Positions 8,707 through 17,864 of a stretch of DNA of 64,000 nucleotides are shown piece by piece. The notes below the pieces were generated by a model. The model was given only the letters and a program-made list of their open reading frames with translations. It did not search any database and was not told the origin of the DNA. Source of the stretch: Anaerovorax odorimutans (GTDB taxonomy: Bacteria > Bacillota > Clostridia > Peptostreptococcales > Anaerovoracaceae); NCBI RefSeq assembly GCF_024459955.1, contig NZ_JANFXK010000017.1, positions 33,579 to 97,578 of the forward strand. The letters are read 5' to 3'. A program made the position numbers and the translations under genes. Position 1 is the stretch's first letter. The number at the start of each line of letters is the position of its first letter.

Positions 8707-9255
8707 TTAAAAGGCTTCCCCAATTTTTTTAAGCTCCTCCAGGTGCTTTTCTCCTATATCGCCTTTATGGAATACACCCTTTACGTGATAGCACCCCGCA
8801 TTCTTCCAGTTTCGATCTCTTGCAATCAATTCGTGAGTATTAATAATCGCGTCGTATTTGAAGTCATCCTTTCCCGCGCCGCATGTAATCAGATAAACTT
8901 CTTTGATCGGCTGGGGCCTTTTGGCTACCATCAGAGCGTAATATTTATCCAGTGCCGCCTTAATTTGAGCCGTATACGTATACCAATACAAAGGGGTGAC
9001 GATTACAAGGGAATCGGCCCACTCATAATAAGGCGCCAATTCGTTAAACACATCGTCATGGGTACATGCTTTATCCTCACTCAGGGTATAACAAGTCTCA
9101 CAAAAGACGCAGCCTTTTATGTTTTTAAAGCCTGCGTCATACCGAACAACCTCATGCCCGGCTTTTTCCGCCCCTTCCACAAAAGCATCCGCCATCAGCT
9201 GGCTGTTCCCGCCGTGTCTGGCACCACCTGTCAGAACTAAAATTTTTTTGCTCAT
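8707..9255 (-). CDS. flavodoxin-like NAD(P)H-dependent FMN reductase
   Basis: A 182-aa protein with the flavodoxin-fold start KILVLTGGARHGGNSQLMADAF (phosphate loop quoted as GGARHGGNS) and a Cys-containing segment (GCVFCETCYT). That pattern is typical of clostridial iron-sulfur flavoprotein-like or NADPH-dependent FMN reductases. The start is the ATG with AAAGGAAG upstream; an ATG eight codons earlier overlaps the MATE gene. It lies 16 bases after the MATE exporter and ends at a strong terminator. The electron partner is unknown. Confidence 0.8.
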   Translation of the reverse strand: MSKKILVLTGGARHGGNSQLMADAFVEGAEKAGHEVVRYDAGFKNIKGCVFCETCYTLSEDKACTHDDVFNELAPYYEWADSLVIVTPLYWYTYTAQIKAALDKYYALMVAKRPQPIKEVYLITCGAGKDDFKYDAIINTHELIARDRNWKNAGCYHVKGVFHKGDIGEKHLEELKKIGEAF

Positions 9256-9271
9256 TTTCTTTACTTCCTTT

Positions 9272-10657
9272 CTATTCATGAAAAAATAAATTTTTTGATA
9301 CCTTCTTTTTATGCAGATTCTTATAGCAAATATGGAATGCGATAAAATGCGCCATAAACGTCAGACCCCATGTTACAGGGTAGGACACATATAGAATTAC
9401 AAGAGTATGATGCGCCTTGAAAACAGTAAGTATCCATACAATTCTCAGTACGCAGGCTCCCATTAGGGAAATAACCAGCGGAACGGTGGAATAGCCCATT
9501 CCCCGCATCGCGCCCGATAACACATCATTCAGACCGCATAAAAAATATAGCGGAAAAACTGCCAGAATTCTTATGGCCCCTGCAGCGACTACCGCCTCCT
9601 GACCCGAATAGATTCCTAGAATTCCCTCTCTGAAAACAATTGAAATTATAGAAAGCCCAAACCCTGCTGCAAATGCCCACAGCAGGCAGACACGCAGGAC
9701 TTTTTTGATTCGGCCGTATTTCCGCGCGCCGCAGTTCTGGCTTATAAACGTACCCGAAGCCTGGTAAAAACCGTACATGGCCTGGTATAAAAAGCCTTCA
9801 ATATTGATAACTGCCGTGTTCCCCGCTATCACAATTGACCCGAAGGAATTCACCGCATCCTGCACGATTACGTTTGATATGGAAAACGCGATCCCCTGCA
9901 GCCCTGCCGGCAGACCAATCCTTATTATGTCTGTCGCTTTGCTTTTCACAAGCCGTATTCTCCGAATTCGCAGCTTTACAGCAGTGGTTCCGCGGCATAA
10001 GCGGACAGTCATCAGCACCGCCGACAATCCGTTTGAAAAAACGGTTGCCAAAGCAACGCCAAAAACGTCAAGATGAAAAATTAAGACAAAGATTAAATTG
10101 AGGATTACATTCGCCGTGCCTGCAAGGATCAGGCAATAAAGAGGAAATTTCGTATCTCCCTCTGCGTTGACAATCGCTCGTGTAAAATTGAAAATTAAAG
10201 TAAATGGAAAACCCAGAGCACATACTCTTAGATAGGTAACCGCAGCATCCATAATGTTTTCCGGAGTATCTAGCAGTTCCAGAAAAAATCTCGCGGCAGC
10301 GATCCCCAATATTGCCAAAAAGACTCCCGAAAGCAGGCAGATGGCCATGGAACAGTGAACCGTTTCTTCTACGTCCTGTTCACTTTGCGCACCGCAATAC
10401 CGGGCAGTTACAATATTTGCTCCGATTGACAGCCCTACGAATAGATTGAATATTAAATAGATTAAGGAGATATTCGCACCAACAGCCGCAAGCGCGTCCT
10501 CTCCCACAAATTTCCCCACAACCGCCATATCCACAGCGCTGAGCAGTATCTGCATAAAATTGCCTATTATAATAGGTATAGCAAATACCAGCACATTTTG
10601 AACAATGGGGCCGTTACACATATCGATTGTTGCTACATTTGTCTTTTTCAATGTCAT
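9272..10657 (-). CDS. MATE family multidrug/Na+ antiporter
   Basis: About 461 aa, 12 hydrophobic segments in two similar halves, with the MATE-typical start (GPIVQNVLVFAIPIIIGNF, opening GPIVQNVLV) and VDMAVVGKFVG in the first helix pair. It exports cationic or organic compounds in exchange for Na+ or H+. The start is uncertain: an in-frame TTG at 10672 and this ATG are both close to AAAAGG. It is followed closely by the flavodoxin-like gene and preceded by the phosphoesterase, so the three may form one unit. Confidence 0.85.
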   Translation of the reverse strand: MTLKKTNVATIDMCNGPIVQNVLVFAIPIIIGNFMQILLSAVDMAVVGKFVGEDALAAVGANISLIYLIFNLFVGLSIGANIVTARYCGAQSEQDVEETVHCSMAICLLSGVFLAILGIAAARFFLELLDTPENIMDAAVTYLRVCALGFPFTLIFNFTRAIVNAEGDTKFPLYCLILAGTANVILNLIFVLIFHLDVFGVALATVFSNGLSAVLMTVRLCRGTTAVKLRIRRIRLVKSKATDIIRIGLPAGLQGIAFSISNVIVQDAVNSFGSIVIAGNTAVINIEGFLYQAMYGFYQASGTFISQNCGARKYGRIKKVLRVCLLWAFAAGFGLSIISIVFREGILGIYSGQEAVVAAGAIRILAVFPLYFLCGLNDVLSGAMRGMGYSTVPLVISLMGACVLRIVWILTVFKAHHTLVILYVSYPVTWGLTFMAHFIAFHICYKNLHKKKVSKNLFFHE

Positions 10658-10724
10658 TACCTTTTGCTGCAAATGTTAGCACAAATCGCTTATACAGTTT
10701 TGAATCGATTAAACTTTTTTTAGC

Positions 10725-11990
10725 TTAACAGGATCTTGATATTTTGTCAAATGAGCTTCCGGTTAGAATGCTGTTCAAATAAGTATACCAATATGTCCCC
10801 CGCCCATATTTCTGCCACAGCTTCCAGCCTTCTTCATACCTATACGCATCAGTATTGTCAACGGTTCCGGCAAAATAAGCCTTATTCACGTCCGCCGCGA
10901 ACTCTGCCATTTTTCTTTTCCGCTCCTTTTCAATTGAAAGCGGGTCCAGTTCCCTGAAAATCTGTCTTTCCGTGCATTCTTTAAAACGCATTGCCGCTTT
11001 CTCCTGCATAATATCTACCTTTTTTGCGGAATAGGTCATATTCCGTTTTTCATCAATATTTACCACAACGTACTGCAATGGGGAAACGGTCAGACTGCTG
11101 ACAGCAAGATCCCTCAGCCCTTCAGCCTTCGCTTCATGCAAAATGTGCGAATGACCGCTGAAATTATTTTTTATGCCGCCGGTTTTCAGCAGCGACTGTA
11201 CTTCCCGGTCGTTTTTCAAAACAAACCCTTCTGACAGCAAAGGGTTTTGCGGCAGCACATTTTGATGTGTCACAGAAAAAGTCAGGGCGTGGGAAGTCTC
11301 CTTGCTTTCCAGCGCTTCCTGCGCCCAGTTTAACGTTTCTTCGCGAATTACGCCAGCATGGTTTTCCGTATTGGCATCCAGCAGCAGGACGCTGACATCC
11401 TCAGCCAGACTATAGATATAGCTGAAAGACGCACTGTCGGATGCCTGCCCATATTTGAAACCAAATTCTCCGCATATGTCTTTAAATTGTTTCTGCGAAA
11501 TATTCTCGGCTTCCGTAACCTCATCACCCTTATATTCCGCCGCATAGGGATATGCGATATCGTGATTCCCCGGTATCACCAGCACAGGTATACCTGCATC
11601 CTGTACACGTTTCAGCTTCCCCGCCAGCTCCTGCAGGCTTTTCAGTTCCCCGTTAAAAGTCAAATCTCCGGCTAAAATCAGCGCATCCGGTTTTTGATGG
11701 ACCGCTTTTTCTAAAAAGGCATCCGTAATCTGTGACGAATACTCCGTCAGCTTTCCGTCCGATTCCTTCATCATTTCAGCAAAGTAGGCGCTACCTTTCT
11801 CCAGATCAGGAGAAAGGTAGTGCAAGTCAGCCGCAATCCAGATCGTCAGCGGCTCACCGGCAGCATGTATTTTGTTTTTCCACAAATTCGCCTGTTCCTC
11901 TTCCTTATGCTGATTGAATTTCTCTCCGGCCATACAGGCGCCTATTGCGATTATACAGGCAATTATTATAAACAGGATTTCTTTTTTCAT
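10725..11990 (-). CDS. membrane-anchored metallophosphoesterase
   Basis: 421 aa. It has an N-terminal hydrophobic anchor (about 4-21) and then a calcineurin-like phosphoesterase with all metal motifs: DLH (55-57), GDLTFNG (about 109), GNHD (141-144), VTHQN and SGHSH. The anchor places the enzyme outside the membrane. Substrates in this family range from phosphodiesters to nucleotides and cannot be chosen here. The start lies 53 bases upstream of the MATE gene's region. Its 5' side abuts a long intergenic stretch that holds repeat module B. Confidence 0.85.
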   Translation of the reverse strand: MKKEILFIIIACIIAIGACMAGEKFNQHKEEEQANLWKNKIHAAGEPLTIWIAADLHYLSPDLEKGSAYFAEMMKESDGKLTEYSSQITDAFLEKAVHQKPDALILAGDLTFNGELKSLQELAGKLKRVQDAGIPVLVIPGNHDIAYPYAAEYKGDEVTEAENISQKQFKDICGEFGFKYGQASDSASFSYIYSLAEDVSVLLLDANTENHAGVIREETLNWAQEALESKETSHALTFSVTHQNVLPQNPLLSEGFVLKNDREVQSLLKTGGIKNNFSGHSHILHEAKAEGLRDLAVSSLTVSPLQYVVVNIDEKRNMTYSAKKVDIMQEKAAMRFKECTERQIFRELDPLSIEKERKRKMAEFAADVNKAYFAGTVDNTDAYRYEEGWKLWQKYGRGTYWYTYLNSILTGSSFDKISRSC

Positions 11991-12066
11991 ATTACGGCCT
12001 CGATTCGTCTGGCACTTCCCGGCGACTTTATCTTATATATCAGCAATTATATCATAACAAGGGAGC

Positions 12067-12515
12067 CACGTCGCATCAGATTATGGTGGATATTATGGGG
12101 CACCTTTATCTGACCTGCGACCATGAAGCTTCTTTGTAGGCAATGGTCGCGGGATTTGCCGGCAAGATTGGAATTTGGTCGCAAGCCCACAACCATGCTG
12201 TGCTCTCTGCCGCATCGGAAGTCATGGGGACCGCTTTTGGTCAGAGAAGAAACGTTTATTCAGTTTCGCATTGTAATGCGCTAAATCATTTCCGGATCTT
12301 TCATCAAAAAAGAGAGGTAAAAGCGGATACTTTTTCAACGTTTCTTGCCCTCGTTGGTCAATCCCAAGTGGAAATTTCCCCAAAATAAAGCTATAAAACC
12401 CGCAAACCCACAGTTTTTGTCTGCTCCGGTTCTATTTCGAAGCAAAAAGCGCCAGAGGTCAGACCAGGTCAGGCGGCAGACATCGTCTTGCCCGACCGTT
12501 CGTAACTTATGCTCC
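12067..12515 (+). repeat. dispersed repeat module B, copy 1
   Basis: Homologous along its length to 29356-29818 (same strand) and 36525-36938 (opposite strand). Shared landmarks are GGAATTTGG near the middle, TTTTTCAACGTTTCTT, the phrase CCGCAAACCCACAG with one-base variants, GCAAAAAGCGCC, and an end near TCTTGCC-GACCG. It fills the gap between the phosphoesterase and the DUF1002 gene. No convincing gene is visible within it. Confidence 0.8.
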
Positions 12516-12640
12516 CAGCCAATGCTTCCATCCAAAAATCATAGAATCTTCATAAATTGTTAAGCAGATTTTCCTTTGTCCATGCAGGCTTATATGTTAT
12601 CATAACGAAGGAATCATTAAGAACACAAATAAAAGGAGGG

Positions 12641-13822
12641 ATGGTGTTTTTTACACCTATTATTATGAAAAGGTCTAAAAAAGCAATAGCATTTATTTTA
12701 ATTTTCACGGTGGTTTTTCAGCTCCTTGCGGTAACCGCCTCAGCTGACAGTTCCAACGTAGTTACCTTAGGGGCCAACATTTCCGAGCAGCAGAAAGCGG
12801 ATATGTATGAGTATTTTGGTACCACACCGGAAAAAGTTGAAACTATCGTAGTCAACAACAGCGACGAACGCAAATATATGGAAGGGATCGCAACCGATGC
12901 GCAGATTGGCCGCAAGACCTTCAGCTGCTCTTACATAGAGCCTACGGAAAGCGGAGGCATTCAGGTAAAGACGGCAAATCTTACCTTTGTCACCAGCTCC
13001 ATGATCGCCAGCACTCTGGCCACTTCCGGAATCGAAAACTGCAACGTAGTAGCCGCTGCGCCCATCGCCGTATCGGGAACCGGCGCCCTTACCGGCATTA
13101 TGATGGCCTACGAAACTGCCAGCGGTAAGGAATTGAACGAGGATCAAAAGGAAGCCGCCGTGGAAGAACTGGTAACTACCGGGGAGATTGCCGATTCCGT
13201 GGGTCAGGAGCAGGCCTCGGCGCTGATGAACGATGTCAAGCAGCAGGTCATTGAAGATGATCTGACAGATGCTTCTAAAATTGAAGATGCTGTAAAGGAT
13301 GCAGCCGATAAGCAGGGTGTCTCCCTCACGGATGAGCAGATAGAGAAAATCGTTGCCCTGATGAAAACCATATCTCAATACGACTATGATGTCAAAGCGT
13401 TAAAAAAGACGCTGGATAATTTAGAAGGAAAGGGCGAGGGCTTCTTCGCCGGCATCTGGAATTCCATTAAAGGTTTCTTTGGCGGTGACAGCGACGGCGG
13501 TATCATCAATGATACGAAGGATTCTGTTCTCGGCAGCGACGCTGTAGTCAACAGCACCCTGGACGATATCAAAGACTCGGCGGAAGAATCAGGCCTGTGG
13601 GACAAAATCACCGCTTTCTTTAAAGGACTGTTCGGCTCGGATGATGAAAGCGGATCCCCGTCGGATAGTTCCACGGAAAGTTCCCAGCCAAAGTCTGACA
13701 GCACCTCCAATGACAGCAAGAAAAATGCGGTTGATGATAATAGCTCTGACAGCAAGAGCAGCAATAATACCGAGGAATCCAGCGACAGTTCTGTTCCTAC
13801 TGAGGACGGGCAGGCCCAATAG
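12641..13822 (+). CDS. secreted DUF1002 family protein
   Basis: About 393 aa from this start, which has AAAGGAGG just upstream; ATG at 12665 is the alternative. A signal peptide (basic KRSKK, hydrophobic core, cleavage near TASA) is followed by the DUF1002 domain (roughly 45-250). An amphipathic linker contains two similar GLWDKITAFFKGLFG / GIWNSIKGFFGG segments, and the tail is long and Ser/Asp/Asn-rich with low complexity. This suggests export and a flexible acidic C-terminus. Function of the family is unknown. It is monocistronic, with its own strong terminator. Confidence 0.85.
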   Translation: MVFFTPIIMKRSKKAIAFILIFTVVFQLLAVTASADSSNVVTLGANISEQQKADMYEYFGTTPEKVETIVVNNSDERKYMEGIATDAQIGRKTFSCSYIEPTESGGIQVKTANLTFVTSSMIASTLATSGIENCNVVAAAPIAVSGTGALTGIMMAYETASGKELNEDQKEAAVEELVTTGEIADSVGQEQASALMNDVKQQVIEDDLTDASKIEDAVKDAADKQGVSLTDEQIEKIVALMKTISQYDYDVKALKKTLDNLEGKGEGFFAGIWNSIKGFFGGDSDGGIINDTKDSVLGSDAVVNSTLDDIKDSAEESGLWDKITAFFKGLFGSDDESGSPSDSSTESSQPKSDSTSNDSKKNAVDDNSSDSKSSNNTEESSDSSVPTEDGQAQ

Positions 13823-13863
13823 CCCGATGGGAACCGGATTTCAAGTTATACGTTTTTAAAACT

Positions 13864-13906
13864 GGGATGTCACATTAAATTTTACCAAATGTGACATCCC
13901 TTTTTC
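13864..13906 (+). terminator. terminator of the DUF1002 gene
   Basis: GGGATGTCACATT and AATGTGACATCCC form a perfect 13-bp stem followed by TTTTTCTTT. Confidence 0.92.
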
Positions 13907-13912
13907 TTTGTC

Positions 13913-13950
13913 TGAGAAAAAGAAAAGACGGTTCGTTTCCAAACCGTCTC
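13913..13950 (-). terminator. terminator of the YjiH-type gene
   Basis: On the minus strand AGACGGTT pairs with AACCGTCT and is followed by TTTCTTTTTC. It stands back to back with the plus-strand terminator. Confidence 0.88.
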
Positions 13951-13996
13951 ATCTGTTGTATGGTATACTTTTTCGTATCTTATTTGAAATAGCTGC

Positions 13997-15358
13997 TTAA
14001 AAGATTAAGTGCGCAATCGGACAAACGATAATTAAGCTGATAATCGTTCTTTCCAGGAAGATCAGGAATAACTCCCACAGCTTTACAGGAAGTTTGGAAG
14101 CCAGAATCAGGCCGCCCACTTCAGATAGATAAATCAATTGGGTTACTGATACAACTGCGACAATAAACTTTGTCATAGCGTTGGTAACGCTTTCTGCGAT
14201 GATAATCGAAGGCGTGAACATGTCAATAAAGCCTACGATCATGGTTTTCGATGCTTCTACAGCCTCTGGAACCTGCAGTACCTGCAACAGAGGTAAAAAT
14301 GCTTTGCCCAGGAATTCAAAAATTGGCGTGTTATTTGCCAGCACCAGGGCGATCGTTCCGATAGCCATAACGGTTGGCAGTACCCCGAACCACATTCCAA
14401 CAGCATTTTTCATACCGTTTTGGAAAAACTGGCCAATGCCCTTCTGTTCCTGAACTCTCTGCATAGCCAAATCCACCCCATATTCTCTGGTGGAATTGTA
14501 CTTGGAAGGAATTTTCTCCGGCATAGCCTTGCCTTCAACCAGGTATGTATCCTTTTTCAGGGAAAGCGGCGGGATTCTCGGTACGATAATCGCACAAATT
14601 ACGCCGATCAGGCAAATAAGCAGATAGTACAGACCAAAATACTGCATCAGGTCCACCTGCGCCAGGACAACAATACTAAAGGTGATCGATACCGCTGAGA
14701 AGGTCGTTGAAATAACGGAAGCCTCTCTTGTGGAATAGTAGCCGCTTTCATACTGATTGCAGGTCAGCATAACGCCTAACGTACCGTCACCGATCCAGGA
14801 TGTAATACAGTCAACTGCGGCACGCCCCGGAATCTTGAATAATGGCCGCATAACTCTTGTCAGCATGGCGCCGACAAATTCCAGCAGGCCAAAGTCCAAG
14901 AGCAGCGGCAGCAGCAATGCTGCGATCAGGAATATGATAACCAGTACGGTCAGCAGATCTCCCAGCACAAAACCGCCGGCTCCGCCGTCTGTAATCATAT
15001 GAAGAAGCCCTGTCCCACTTGCGCCGATTTCCAGGAAAGTCAGCCAGATGAATACTGCTCCCAGAATTCTCACAATCACCCAGACAATGCTCACTGAAAA
15101 AGTGTCCTTCAAAACTACATGCTCTGTGATAAACTTTGGTTTTCCTAAAGAAATCAACGACATAACTGCCGAAACAGTTACGATGATAACACATAAAACG
15201 GGTAAAACACCGCCCAATGCGCTGCCAATCATATCTGCTATGATTTTTACAAAGATCGTCCAGCTGCCATCGTATTTAATAGGAATCATGAATAAAATAA
15301 TACCGATAATTGAAGGGATTAGAAACTTGGCCATCTGATTCTTCTTTTTGTTTTCCAT
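13997..15358 (-). CDS. YjiH family membrane protein with nucleoside-recognition (Gate) domains
   Basis: 453 aa with about ten transmembrane segments and two Gate-like regions (around TSWIGDGTLGVML and GFIDMFTPSIIIAESV). The layout matches the YjiH family of uncharacterised transporters. An AGGAGGTA site precedes the ATG. It is monocistronic, between a strong terminator and a 390-bp upstream region that carries palindromic TTTTATGC motifs. The substrate is not known. Confidence 0.8.
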   Translation of the reverse strand: MENKKKNQMAKFLIPSIIGIILFMIPIKYDGSWTIFVKIIADMIGSALGGVLPVLCVIIVTVSAVMSLISLGKPKFITEHVVLKDTFSVSIVWVIVRILGAVFIWLTFLEIGASGTGLLHMITDGGAGGFVLGDLLTVLVIIFLIAALLLPLLLDFGLLEFVGAMLTRVMRPLFKIPGRAAVDCITSWIGDGTLGVMLTCNQYESGYYSTREASVISTTFSAVSITFSIVVLAQVDLMQYFGLYYLLICLIGVICAIIVPRIPPLSLKKDTYLVEGKAMPEKIPSKYNSTREYGVDLAMQRVQEQKGIGQFFQNGMKNAVGMWFGVLPTVMAIGTIALVLANNTPIFEFLGKAFLPLLQVLQVPEAVEASKTMIVGFIDMFTPSIIIAESVTNAMTKFIVAVVSVTQLIYLSEVGGLILASKLPVKLWELFLIFLERTIISLIIVCPIAHLIF

Positions 15359-15442
15359 TAGATACCTCCTTTCGTATATCCATACAACTACATTATAGCA
15401 TACATTTCATGTATAAAATTTAAAATTGTTAAAAAACTTAAA

Positions 15443-15458
15443 TTTTATGCGCATAAAA
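15443..15458. promoter_or_regulatory. 16-bp perfect palindrome upstream of yjiH-like gene
   Basis: TTTTATGCGCATAAAA is a perfect palindrome about 90 bases upstream of the YjiH-type start. The same half-site TTTTATGC recurs further upstream, so it looks like an operator for an unknown regulator. Confidence 0.5.
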
Positions 15459-15540
15459 AAATTTCAAATCTGTTTTCCTGTAATCACTTGAAATCATCGG
15501 TTTTCAGTGATCTCTCCCATGCTATTTCCCGCCTCCAAAA

Positions 15541-15592
15541 ATGCATAAAATGGAAATAATTTCAATTATGTAAAGAAGGATTTTATGCATAA
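15541..15592. promoter_or_regulatory. pair of inverted TTTTATGCAT half-sites
   Basis: ATGCATAAAA at 15541-15550 and TTTTATGCAT at 15581-15590 are exact inverses 30 bases apart and share the half-site of the palindrome at 15443. The rest of the 15359-15751 gap shows no gene. Confidence 0.4.
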
Positions 15593-15751
15593 TTGCGTTT
15601 TATATCTGACTTGTCTCTTAAATCACACGCCCCGCCTCAGGCCTTCTGCCACAATCCGGGGGGCAGCTTAATCAAGCTCCTGCTTGATGCACGCCATACG
15701 CTCCGTGCCACGAAAAAACCGACGGGTACGCAACCTCGCCGGCTATGTCTT

Positions 15752-16075
15752 TTATAAAATTCGTATCCTTGCCGCCAGCCGCCAGCAGTGTTCGTATCCT
15801 CTGTAATAGAGTTCTCTGCGTTCGATTTCCTGTCGGTCCTCCTCCAGTTCCCATATCCTGGCCAGCGCCTCGATCTCCTCCTCTGACAATGTCACCGGCT
15901 GTGTCGGTTTACCGTCAATGAGCCGGGCAACTTTCCTGTGCTTCTCCAGAAGAAGTTTCTTTTCCTCCAGGATCGCATGATATTCCCCGCAGTCCTCTAA
16001 ATAATCCCACAACTGCCGGTTAATCGTATCCCATACGGCCTCTTCCAATTCTCCTAAAAGCTCTTTTTTATCCAT
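15752..16075 (-). CDS. uncharacterised small helical protein (DUF6809-like)
   Basis: 107 aa, highly charged, predicted mostly alpha-helical and coiled-coil-like (LEEKKLLLEKHRKVARL), ending YEHCWRLAARI. The start has CAGGAGGAAAAT directly upstream. The size, the helical hairpin and the aromatic C-terminal helix resemble small clostridial proteins often found beside XRE regulators; the match is by impression only. It is divergently transcribed from the XRE gene with 109 bases between them, so the two are probably co-regulated. Function unknown. Confidence 0.6.
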   Translation of the reverse strand: MDKKELLGELEEAVWDTINRQLWDYLEDCGEYHAILEEKKLLLEKHRKVARLIDGKPTQPVTLSEEEIEALARIWELEEDRQEIERRELYYRGYEHCWRLAARIRIL

Positions 16076-16184
16076 ATTTTCCTCCTGTTTCAAATAAAAT
16101 TCCCTATTACGAAACATTATAGAATAGGAAGCGGCTACAATCAATTATATAATTCGTTATTGCGAAATCGAAGGCAGGGAAGCT
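16076..16184. promoter_or_regulatory. divergent control region of the small helical protein and the XRE regulator
   Basis: It contains repeated TTACGAAAC / TTGCGAAAT motifs and the partial dyad TTCGTTATTGCGAA just before the XRE gene. A further TTACGAA occurs after the XRE stop codon. They are plausible XRE operator half-sites. Confidence 0.4.
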
Positions 16185-16421
16185 ATGCAAAAAATCCGAC
16201 CGGACCTGAATATAGGAGAAAATATACAAGCCCTGCGGTACGCAAGCGGCCTTACGCAGGAAGAGGTTGTCGCCAAGATGCACCTGATGGAGCTTTCCAT
16301 CAGCAAAAGCACCTATGCCAAAATCGAAACCAACCGGATGAATATTAAGGTTTCGGAGCTTCTCGCTTTAGCTAAAATTTTCAAAGTCGATATCAGCGAA
16401 TTCTTTCGCGGGCTTGCCTAA
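16185..16421 (+). CDS. XRE family transcriptional regulator (single HTH domain)
   Basis: 78 aa, essentially one helix-turn-helix domain: LRYASGLTQEEVVAKM as helices 1-2, ISKSTYAKIETNRMN as the recognition region, then LLALAKIFKVDISEFF. No effector domain is present. AGGGA lies upstream of ATG. It probably represses its own and the divergent promoter. A strong bidirectional terminator follows. Confidence 0.85.
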   Translation: MQKIRPDLNIGENIQALRYASGLTQEEVVAKMHLMELSISKSTYAKIETNRMNIKVSELLALAKIFKVDISEFFRGLA

Positions 16422-16430
16422 CCAATTACG

Positions 16431-16473
16431 AAAAACCCCTGATACACTTAGATTCCAGTGTTTCAGGGGTTTT
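16431..16473. terminator. bidirectional terminator between xre and the aldo/keto reductase
   Basis: AAAACCCCTGATACACT pairs with AGTGTTTCAGGGGTTTT around a short loop. U-rich tails occur in both directions, serving the two converging genes. Confidence 0.9.
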
Positions 16474-16512
16474 ATACAATATTCGCCAATTTGTACGGCG
16501 TTGCTGAGAGGT

Positions 16513-17628
16513 TTAATCCTCTTCTCCCTTGAGGAAAGCCATCGTTTCCATAACCTCCGGAATATTTATTTTCTGCGGGCAGTGCGTAAGACACGCCCCG
16601 CAGCCCAGACATTGATCCGCTCCTTTAGCGCTTGCAAGCTCTGCGATCCGCCAGGTTTCACCGCTGATGCGCTGCTCGTTATACCCTTTAATCAGCAGGG
16701 GAATATCCAGCTCTTTTGGGCAGGAGGCGCAGCAGTATCGGCATCCTGAGCATGGCACGCCCAGATCCTCCATGAAAATATCCCTGGCCCGCTCCAGCGC
16801 TTTCTTTTCCTTTTCGTTTAATGGTTCCGGCTTTGCAAAAGTCTTAATATTATCAAGGAGCTGTTCTACCGAGGACATACCGCTTAATACCGTTTGCACA
16901 TTGGGCAGGCCCATTAAAAAGCGAAAGGCCCAGGAGGAAAGGGAACGCTCCGGAGCCGCCTCCCTTAGGATGGCCGCCGCCTCTTCATTCAGCGTTGCCA
17001 GCCGCCCGCCTTTCACCGGCTCCATGACCCAGACAGGTATCCCATGCTCCGTAAGCAGCTCATACTGCTCCTTTGCTTCCAGCATCACATAATCCAAATA
17101 ATTCAACTGAATCAGCGCCATGTCAAAACCATCGAACCACTCTAAAAACCGTGCCAGTGTCTCCGGCGCCGCATGGGAAGAAAAGCCCAGGTAACGGATG
17201 CACCCCGCCTCTTTCTGCCGCTGCAGAAAACCCAGATAGTCTTTTGCAGGATCCATGTAATCCGAGATATAGGTTTCGTCCATTCCGTGCAAAAGATAGA
17301 AGTCAAAATAATCCGTCCTGCACCGCCGCAGCTGCTCCTCAAATACGCCTTCTATATCGGAGCTTGCCGCCGCATAAAACTTGGTGGCCAAATAATAACT
17401 GTTCCTCGGATAGCCTGCCAGCGTCTCACCCAAAGCCCGCTCCGAGTCTCCATCTTGATAGGTATAGGCCGTGTCAAAAAGATTAATCCCTGCCTCCATT
17501 GCCAGGTCTACGAGCTTCTGCGCTTCCGCCCGGTCGATCCGGTCAGGGACTCCCTTTTCTGTGGGAAATCGCAGACAACCCATGCCCAATGCGGAAATGC
17601 TTAAATCTTTAAATGGCTTGAAATACAT
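16513..17628 (-). CDS. aldo/keto reductase with C-terminal 2x[4Fe-4S] ferredoxin domain
   Basis: 371 aa. The N-terminal ~280 residues are an AKR TIM barrel with the catalytic set visible: FDTAYTYQ (Asp, Tyr), LATKF (Lys) and LLHG (His). The C-terminal part carries two Cys clusters, CSGCRYCCASCP (from 293) and CLGCGACLTHCP (from 340), that would bind two [4Fe-4S] clusters. This AKR-ferredoxin fusion is common in anaerobes and couples carbonyl reduction to Fe-S electron carriers; the physiological substrate is unknown. It is monocistronic. Confidence 0.9.
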   Translation of the reverse strand: MYFKPFKDLSISALGMGCLRFPTEKGVPDRIDRAEAQKLVDLAMEAGINLFDTAYTYQDGDSERALGETLAGYPRNSYYLATKFYAAASSDIEGVFEEQLRRCRTDYFDFYLLHGMDETYISDYMDPAKDYLGFLQRQKEAGCIRYLGFSSHAAPETLARFLEWFDGFDMALIQLNYLDYVMLEAKEQYELLTEHGIPVWVMEPVKGGRLATLNEEAAAILREAAPERSLSSWAFRFLMGLPNVQTVLSGMSSVEQLLDNIKTFAKPEPLNEKEKKALERARDIFMEDLGVPCSGCRYCCASCPKELDIPLLIKGYNEQRISGETWRIAELASAKGADQCLGCGACLTHCPQKINIPEVMETMAFLKGEED

Positions 17629-17786
17629 AGCTCTCCTCCAGCGCTCAATGCCGTTTGTTTTCTTCTGATTTTATTTTATTATCTTAATGGAAAAGAGTCC
17701 AATAGTTATATTTTATATCTTGATATTACTTTTCCGTATTTCCATATCCTCCTTCGGCTGAGTACCCAAAGGTTTATGGCAATCTC

Positions 17787-17835
17787 AAAATAAAAAGCAT
17801 CTTCCCAGGCGACATGCCATTGGAAACGATGCTTT
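17787..17835 (-). terminator. terminator downstream of the 118-aa gene
   Basis: On the minus strand AAGCATC...GATGCTT extended by TTTCC/GGGAA forms a long stem, with a UUUUUAUUUU tail. The 17629-17786 stretch shows nothing else. Confidence 0.8.
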
Positions 17836-17864
17836 ATCTAATAATACAAAAGGACCAGCAAAAT

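Noticed and set aside
12143..12388. 81-codon open frame inside module B copy 1
   Set aside because: The frame is interrupted in the other two copies and shows no ribosome binding site or protein-like conservation; it is treated as part of the repeat.
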